Shown piece by piece: positions 58,522 to 64,000 of a stretch of DNA of 64,000 nt. Below the pieces are notes generated by a model. It was not told where the DNA came from and did not search any database. It saw only the letters and a list, made by a program, of their open reading frames with translations. Both the position numbers and the translations under genes were made by a program. The stretch is taken from NCBI RefSeq assembly GCF_000161935.1, contig NZ_GG698802.1:382594-446593 (forward strand). Direction: 5' to 3'. The stretch comes from Limosilactobacillus coleohominis 101-4-CHN. Lineage in GTDB: Bacteria; Bacillota; Bacilli; Lactobacillales; Lactobacillaceae. Position 1 is the stretch's first letter. Every line of letters begins with the position of its first letter.

Positions 58522-59391
58522 TCAGTATTTTGGCTTTTGGTTTCTAATTAGTTCTTGAAATTGAACATAATTATTATACCTTGACTCTAATATTTTACCA
58601 TCTTCCACCGCATTTTTCACAGCACAACCTGGCTCTTGTAAGTGTAGACATCCACGGAATTTGCATTTTGGAGCCAGTCGCTTCATTTCCGGGAATAATT
58701 GGGGCAATTCTTCCTTGGTCATTTGGAAATCCTCATAGGATGAAAAGCCAGGGGTGTCTGCAACTAAAGCATTCCCGACCTTTAGCAAGGCCACTTTACG
58801 CGTTGTGTGCCGCCCTCGCTTCAAAGCCTTTGAAACTTCACCGGTTGGCAGGTCAAGGTTAGGTGCCAAATGGTTTAATAAAGTTGATTTCCCGGCACCT
58901 GTTTGTCCCATCATCGTAACAATTTGCCCTTTAATCTGTTGCTGCAATTGATCCAAATTGGTCTGACAATATGGTTCTTTAGAATAGTAAACCGAGTAGC
59001 CGATCTGTCGATAACCATCCACAAAAGTTTGCAGTTTCTGAGCTTCTTCTGCAGATAACAGGTCCACTTTTGAAAAGAAAATAATTGGTGTGATGGACTG
59101 CGCTTCTAGAGCAATTAACTGGCGATCTAGTAAGTTGCTTGAAAACTGCGGATTACTGGCTGCAGTAACCACAATAGCCGTATCAACATTGGCAACCATT
59201 GGCCGCACCAACTGATTGGTGCGCGGCTCAATTGCTAGGAGATAACCATCGGCAAACTGAACATGATCACCCACCAGTGGCTTAATTCCCCGTTTGCGAA
59301 AATTCCCCCGGCCTCGCGTGCGATAGATCTCGCCGTCAGCAATAATATCGTAGAAACCGCTCAATGATTGTTGAATAATTCCTTCCTTCAA
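58522..59391 (-). CDS. rsgA: Small ribosomal subunit biogenesis GTPase RsgA
   Basis: Circularly permuted GTPase that acts late in 30S assembly. 289 residues: an N-terminal OB fold (about 1-70), G4-like FFSKVDLL, P-loop [13 protein letters not shown]3 DTPGFSSY, and a C-terminal zinc site [14 protein letters not shown]. 12 bp after pknB. Confidence 0.97.
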   Translation of the reverse strand: MKEGIIQQSLSGFYDIIADGEIYRTRGRGNFRKRGIKPLVGDHVQFADGYLLAIEPRTNQLVRPMVANVDTAIVVTAASNPQFSSNLLDRQLIALEAQSITPIIFFSKVDLLSAEEAQKLQTFVDGYRQIGYSVYYSKEPYCQTNLDQLQQQIKGQIVTMMGQTGAGKSTLLNHLAPNLDLPTGEVSKALKRGRHTTRKVALLKVGNALVADTPGFSSYEDFQMTKEELPQLFPEMKRLAPKCKFRGCLHLQEPGCAVKNAVEDGKILESRYNNYVQFQELIRNQKPKY

Positions 59392-59403
59392 AAAGCACCT
59401 CCA

Positions 59404-61323
59404 TTAACCTGTGATGTTGGTTGCACTCATAATTGTTCGACCATTACGGATAACCTTGTAAGCGCCCATTTGGTGATTCCGTAGTGTAAACGGAACATTG
59501 ATCGTAGTTTCTTGGTTGATCGTAATGTCTTGATATTCCATTGTGAGATTATGGTACGCATCCGAAATATAAACCTGAACCCGGTTTTCCTTTTTGCCAC
59601 CATTTCCATCAAACGGAATATTAATCTGAATGTTAGTCGTCTTTAAATTGGCTCCTGTATCAGCCACCTGAACAGCTATGGTATCATTCTCGGCCAATTT
59701 AGTTCCCGCTTTTGGGGTTTGACTAATAACGTGATTAACTGCAATCTTATTGGAATTCTTTTTAATCACCGTTACTTGAAGGTGGTGTTTGTTAGCAAAA
59801 TCCTGAACTTCATTTAGATCTTTATTCTTAAAATTAGGAATCTTGACCTTATGCTGTCCACGACTCACCGTCAGGGTAATAGCCTTATTCTGTGGTTTAA
59901 TGACGCTACCGGCACTAACGTTTTGTTTAATAATTGATCCCTCATCAACTTCATTTGAATACACCATTTCTTTATTAACGGTGAATCCTTTCGCACGTAG
60001 TTGAGCTGCCGTGTGATCATAATCGTCGCCAACAAAGTCAGCCATCTTGTAGCTGTTCACACCACTACTCAAAACAATATCCACCGAACGACCAAACCGT
60101 ACCCGTTCTGGACTATCAATCGATACCACATGGTCCTTCGCCACAACCTTACTGGTGGTTCTAGTAATGTTGCCAACACGCAAATGTCGTTTAGCCAACG
60201 TTTTTTCAGCCTGGGATGTCGATTGCCCATCTATATTAGGCACGGTAACTAAACGATTAAAATACCAACCAGCAAATAATATTATTACTGCTGCTCCACT
60301 TGCTAAGCCAACCCACCAGCGTCGATGACTGACGGATTTCTTTGCCGTAGGATTATTTTGATGGTTAGGCTGTCCGATCTCTTTTGTTTGACCATTATCT
60401 TGCTCAGCTTGCTTTTTTGCATGTTGAATCGACTTTAGGTCCAAAACCTTTGTTTCATCATCACAATGACTATTTTCTCTAAACCGTGGTTCGCCACTTC
60501 GTCGATTATCTAGTGAAGTCCGTAAATCAGCTGCCATCTCCTTGGCACTAGCATAACGCTCTTGGGGATCCTTGGCGGTAGCTTTATAAACCACATTTTC
60601 CATTGCTTGAGGAATTGCCGGATTAAACTCGCGGACTGATGGGATTTGATCCTTAAAGTGCTTTAATGCAATTGAGACAGCATTCTCGCCTTCAAAAGGA
60701 ACTGTGCCCGTTAATAATTCATAAAGAATAATACCGAGCGAATAAATATCTGAACGTTTGGTGGCTACACTACCGCGTGCTTGCTCCGGTGACAGATAAT
60801 GCACGGAGCCAACTAACGTATTCGTTTGGGTTAAGGAGTTGTCAAAACTGGCTGTGGCAATGCCAAAATCTGTAATTTTGATGTTTTTATTTTGATCAAT
60901 TAAAATATTTTGCGGCTTTAAATCGCGGTGAATAATGCCATGTTCATGTGCTGATTCAACAGCTGACAATACTTGTTCCATGATATTGATCACTTGGGGC
61001 AACGGAATCGGATAATTTTGCGCAATGTATTTTTTCAGATCCATGCCTTCCACATACTGCATAACCATATACTGCATACCATGGTTTTCACCAACATCAT
61101 AAACACCAACAATGTTGGGATCATTCAGTTGGGTTGCGGCAAGTGCTTCACGTTGAAAACGCTTCTTAGTTTGCGGATCGTCATGCAAGTCTAAACGCAG
61201 TAACTTAACGGACACTTCGCGATCTAAGACTAAATCATGTGCTAGATATACATTGGCCATTCCGCCCTCACCAAGTGATCGGATAATTTTATACCGATTG
61301 CCTAGTACATATCCGGGTTTCAT
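59404..61323 (-). CDS. pknB: Ser/Thr protein kinase with PASTA repeats (PknB/PrkC)
   Basis: Membrane kinase sensing wall fragments. 639 residues: kinase domain (about 10-270) with the GEGGMANVY loop, Lys40 region, HRDLKPQN, DFGIA and SPEQARG; a linker; one membrane span (about 338-358, WWVGLASGAAVIILFAGWYF); three PASTA repeats (about 360-565); and a C-terminal beta domain. Upstream neighbour is its PP2C phosphatase. Confidence 0.97.
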   Translation of the reverse strand: MKPGYVLGNRYKIIRSLGEGGMANVYLAHDLVLDREVSVKLLRLDLHDDPQTKKRFQREALAATQLNDPNIVGVYDVGENHGMQYMVMQYVEGMDLKKYIAQNYPIPLPQVINIMEQVLSAVESAHEHGIIHRDLKPQNILIDQNKNIKITDFGIATASFDNSLTQTNTLVGSVHYLSPEQARGSVATKRSDIYSLGIILYELLTGTVPFEGENAVSIALKHFKDQIPSVREFNPAIPQAMENVVYKATAKDPQERYASAKEMAADLRTSLDNRRSGEPRFRENSHCDDETKVLDLKSIQHAKKQAEQDNGQTKEIGQPNHQNNPTAKKSVSHRRWWVGLASGAAVIILFAGWYFNRLVTVPNIDGQSTSQAEKTLAKRHLRVGNITRTTSKVVAKDHVVSIDSPERVRFGRSVDIVLSSGVNSYKMADFVGDDYDHTAAQLRAKGFTVNKEMVYSNEVDEGSIIKQNVSAGSVIKPQNKAITLTVSRGQHKVKIPNFKNKDLNEVQDFANKHHLQVTVIKKNSNKIAVNHVISQTPKAGTKLAENDTIAVQVADTGANLKTTNIQINIPFDGNGGKKENRVQVYISDAYHNLTMEYQDITINQETTINVPFTLRNHQMGAYKVIRNGRTIMSATNITG

Positions 61324-61340
61324 ATAGCTTCATGCCTCGC

Positions 61341-62072
61341 TTAATTATTTTGGCTGATTAACACGGTAACGTTATCCGGGCCACCCGCTTGGTTTGCTAA
61401 GGAAACTAAGCGTTGGCATTTTTCACCCAGTGTCCACTGATCAGTGCTAAGAACTGCCTTAATCTGTTCGTTGTTAACCATTTTGGACAGACCATCTGAA
61501 CACAGCAAAAACAGGTCCCCGGGGTTAACCGGAAAACTGTTCACTTCAATTTGGGCATCTGGAGAAATACCAATTGCGCGAGTAATAATATTTTTTTGTG
61601 GTGAAACACGCGCGGCATCCTCAGATAAGTCACCATTTTTTACTAATTCATTTACTAATGAGTGATCAATCGTGATCTGGGTCAATAGACCATCGTGGTA
61701 AATATATCCACGACTATCACCAATGTTAGCAACCACTACTTGTTGATCATTAAAAAAGAGCGCAACAACCAGTGTTGTCCCCATTCCCTGATACGATTGA
61801 TTCTCTTGTGATTTCTTTAAAATTAATGCATTTGCTGCCAGCACTTGTTCTTGAAACCATTGTTTTGCTTCTGAAACACTTTGCGGCTGGGCAGCCATGA
61901 ATTGGCGGCCAAGTTGATCAATAGCAATCGTTGCGGCAACATCACCGCTCCGGTTACCACCAATCCCGTCTGTAACAATGGCAAGCATATTCTTACCATT
62001 ATGAAAGACTCGCACACGATCTTGATTCTGTGAGCGCTGTTTTCCAATGTCAGTTTGATAAGCAGTTTTCAT
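61341..62072 (-). CDS. stp: PP2C-family Ser/Thr phosphatase (Stp/PrpC)
   Basis: 243 residues: metal-site motifs TDGIGGNRSGDVAA, VANIGDSRGYIY, LLCSDGLSKMVN, and GGPDNVTVL. Partner of PknB, 17 bp upstream. Order fmt-rsmB-stp-pknB-rsgA-rpe is the standard Firmicutes cluster. Confidence 0.97.
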   Translation of the reverse strand: MKTAYQTDIGKQRSQNQDRVRVFHNGKNMLAIVTDGIGGNRSGDVAATIAIDQLGRQFMAAQPQSVSEAKQWFQEQVLAANALILKKSQENQSYQGMGTTLVVALFFNDQQVVVANIGDSRGYIYHDGLLTQITIDHSLVNELVKNGDLSEDAARVSPQKNIITRAIGISPDAQIEVNSFPVNPGDLFLLCSDGLSKMVNNEQIKAVLSTDQWTLGEKCQRLVSLANQAGGPDNVTVLISQNN

Positions 62073-62090
62073 AATCTAAATAATATTCCT

Positions 62091-63434
62091 TTATTTAATC
62101 CGTTGAAGGGTCCCGATAAAGAAACCATCGGAACCATAATCACTCGGTAAAATCGTGAGTGTCTTCTGCTGACGGTTAGCCTTAATTGCACGTGCCGTTT
62201 GCGTTTTTAACAACTGAAAATTTGGATGGTGTGCCAAAAACGTTTGAATCGTGTTTTCATTCTCTTCTTGAAGAATTGTACACGTGCTGTAAACAATTAT
62301 ACCGCCTTTTTTAACTTTCGGGGCAACCGCATTTAAAATTGTCCCTTGAATTTCATGAAGCCGACTGCTAGTGGAACTAGTTTTATCATAACGAATTTCC
62401 GGTTTACGTCGGATTAATCCGATCCCCGAACATGGGGCATCAACCAAGATTTTATCAAAAGACTCATCTGTAAAGTAATCATCTACCTGACGGGCATCTA
62501 ATTGCCGTGCCACGACTCGGTTAGCAACCCCTAGCCGCTCCATGTTCTTACGAATTAGTCGAACCTTATGCTGATGAATATCCAAAGCATCAACTTGACC
62601 CATTGCCGGATCCAAAGCAGCAGCAATTTGTCCAGTCTTGCCTCCTGGTGCAGCACACGCGTCCAGCACACGTTCATCGCCCCGAAGTTGGAGCGCTTCC
62701 ACTGCTAACATGGCACTTTCATCCTGAATAGTAACCATCCCGTTAGCAAACGCTGCACTAGTAAGTACATTGCCACTTTGAACTACCAGGCCGTCCTGCG
62801 CAACCTTACTCTGTTGAACATCAATCTGCTCATTAGCTAAGGTTTGAATTGCTTCTTGAACAGTTGTCCGCGCAGTATTCACTCGTAAACTGACACGGGA
62901 AGGTTCATTAATCTGGCGAACTAATTTTTCAACCTGCTCTTGACCATACTGATGAAGCAGACAACGTACCAACCATTCAGGAATACTACCAATAATCGAT
63001 AACCGTTTAATGGAATCAGCAATCTCTAACGGGTCAGCAGGTCCCTGACGAAGAAAAGAGTGCAAAACGCCCGTTACAAACTTTCGAATTCCCGGATTTC
63101 CCCGCCATTTAGCAATCTTAATAGCTTCATCTGTCGCAGCCCATTCTGGAATCCGATCCATAAATTGATACTGATAAAAAGACAACATCAATAACGTTTT
63201 AACCCAACTATCGGGATCACGCTTCACCAGTGGCGTTAACCAGTATTCTAGGGTTAGTTTGTGTTGTAATACACCATAAACTAATGTGGTCACTAGTCGT
63301 TTATCAACTTCTTTTAATTGATGGCGCTTTAGTGTTTCATTTAATTGTAAATTAGAATAAGACCCCCGTTGAAAGACCTTATCGAGCGTTTCTAAAGCCA
63401 AATTACGGGGGCTATTTTGAATTGAATTATTCAT
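62091..63434 (-). CDS. rsmB: 16S rRNA m5C967 methyltransferase RsmB
   Basis: 447 residues from ATG 63434, which overlaps the fmt 3' end (ATGAATAA), giving coupled translation; a longer frame into fmt exists. N-terminal NusB-like domain (about 5-135) and a methyltransferase domain with CAAPGGKTGQ, catalytic DAPCSGIGLIRRKPE and STCTI. Confidence 0.95.
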   Translation of the reverse strand: MNNSIQNSPRNLALETLDKVFQRGSYSNLQLNETLKRHQLKEVDKRLVTTLVYGVLQHKLTLEYWLTPLVKRDPDSWVKTLLMLSFYQYQFMDRIPEWAATDEAIKIAKWRGNPGIRKFVTGVLHSFLRQGPADPLEIADSIKRLSIIGSIPEWLVRCLLHQYGQEQVEKLVRQINEPSRVSLRVNTARTTVQEAIQTLANEQIDVQQSKVAQDGLVVQSGNVLTSAAFANGMVTIQDESAMLAVEALQLRGDERVLDACAAPGGKTGQIAAALDPAMGQVDALDIHQHKVRLIRKNMERLGVANRVVARQLDARQVDDYFTDESFDKILVDAPCSGIGLIRRKPEIRYDKTSSTSSRLHEIQGTILNAVAPKVKKGGIIVYSTCTILQEENENTIQTFLAHHPNFQLLKTQTARAIKANRQQKTLTILPSDYGSDGFFIGTLQRIK

Positions 63435-64000
63435 TAGTAATTGCTTGTACTCCTGGTTGTAAATCTTGGTTACCATTTAGGTATGCGGTAATATCCATCA
63501 AGCCTTTGCCAGCCGGTTTTAACCGATTAATTTGATAGGTTGTACCATCACCACCAGCGATTACCAGCGCATGTTTTGCTATCCGCACGACCTTACCAGG
63601 TTCCAATGACGTTGATTCCGGTAATGGAGTAACGTCAATGATTTTAGTCCGTACCCCATCAATAATCATATTTCCCAATGGTTGAGGGCGAAGGCCACGT
63701 ACTAAGTCATCAATCCGATTAGCTGGCAGAGTGTAGTCAATTCGCTCCTGAGCAGACGAAATGTTTGGTGAAAAGACGACTTTAGTTTCATCCTGTGGGA
63801 TTGAAGGTGCAGTCCCCTCGATTAATGCTGGCAGGGTCTCCATTAACAAATCTCGTCCTAAAAGACTTAGTTTTTCAAACATCGTACCAGTGTCATCTTG
63901 CTTAGTAATTGGAATGGATCGCTGGGCAATAATATCCCCTGCATCCATCTTTTTCACCATGTACATAATCGTCACACCCGTTTCGGTATCACCATTCATT
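63427..64000 (-). CDS. fmt: Methionyl-tRNA formyltransferase, C-terminal part
   Basis: The frame runs off the window's right edge, so the N-terminal catalytic start is missing. Visible: ETGVTIMYMVKKMDAGDIIAQRS near the end of the formyl-transfer domain, and the C-terminal tRNA-binding domain (RIDYTLPANRIDDLVRGLRPQPLG). Formylates initiator Met-tRNA. Confidence 0.95.
   Translation of the reverse strand, partial: MNGDTETGVTIMYMVKKMDAGDIIAQRSIPITKQDDTGTMFEKLSLLGRDLLMETLPALIEGTAPSIPQDETKVVFSPNISSAQERIDYTLPANRIDDLVRGLRPQPLGNMIIDGVRTKIIDVTPLPESTSLEPGKVVRIAKHALVIAGGDGTTYQINRLKPAGKGLMDITAYLNGNQDLQPGVQAITNE

Noticed and set aside
1-64000. CRISPR array, tRNA, rRNA or defence island
   Set aside because: No regularly spaced direct repeats, no tRNA-like cloverleaf and no rRNA were recognised; gene content is mostly housekeeping.

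Overview
The window is a stretch of chromosome from a low-to-mid GC Gram-positive lactic acid bacterium. A mevalonate isoprenoid pathway, a PyrR-controlled pyr operon, a pyruvate dehydrogenase operon with its own lipoate ligase, a YSIRK-type cell-wall adhesin and the dinG-ypmB-asnS-dnaD order all point to Lactobacillaceae. A heterofermentative Limosilactobacillus-like species is my best guess; I cannot fix the species from the sequence alone. Nearly all genes run on the minus strand. The exceptions are the mevalonate cluster, a P-type ATPase and a recombinase remnant. I see no rRNA, tRNA or CRISPR.

Layout. 1-994: SGNH/GDSL esterase, cut by the window edge. 1075-7212: pdhA-pdhB-pdhC-pdhD-lplA operon with a cre (CcpA) box at its promoter. 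7488-9580: EamA transporter and a secreted DUF1002 protein. 9675-15279: dinG-ypmB-asnS-dnaD. 15481-19562 (+): mvk-mvaD-phosphomevalonate kinase-fni, giving isopentenyl and dimethylallyl diphosphate. 19739-22507: nuclease, rsmF, osmC. 22782-30864: pyrR-pyrB-pyrC-carA-carB-pyrD with two PyrR-type attenuators. 31119-33783 (+): frameshifted cation ATPase. 33832-35178: RclA-like flavin disulfide reductase, with a degraded integrase tail (35322-35513) behind it.

35620-50329 is the conserved translation and secretion block (smc-ftsY-ylxM-ffh ... rpsP-khpA-rimM-trmD ... rplS). It is interrupted twice: by a histidine phosphatase plus a frameshifted mucus-binding adhesin between ffh and rpsP, and by an amino-acid permease between trmD and rplS. 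50345-56690: rnc, acpP, plsX, recG, fakA, asp23-like gene. 56830-64000: rpmB, thiN, rpe, rsgA, pknB, PP2C phosphatase, rsmB and the 3' part of fmt.

I do not find a clearly new multi-gene system. The most unusual signals are: a structured intergenic repeat of about 155 bp, with two full copies and one related hairpin, all at transcription-unit ends; two broken genes that are each restored by removing one G from a G5 run; a G8 tract in the adhesin gene; the integrase remnant next to rclA; and an operator-like inverted repeat over the rclA -35 box.
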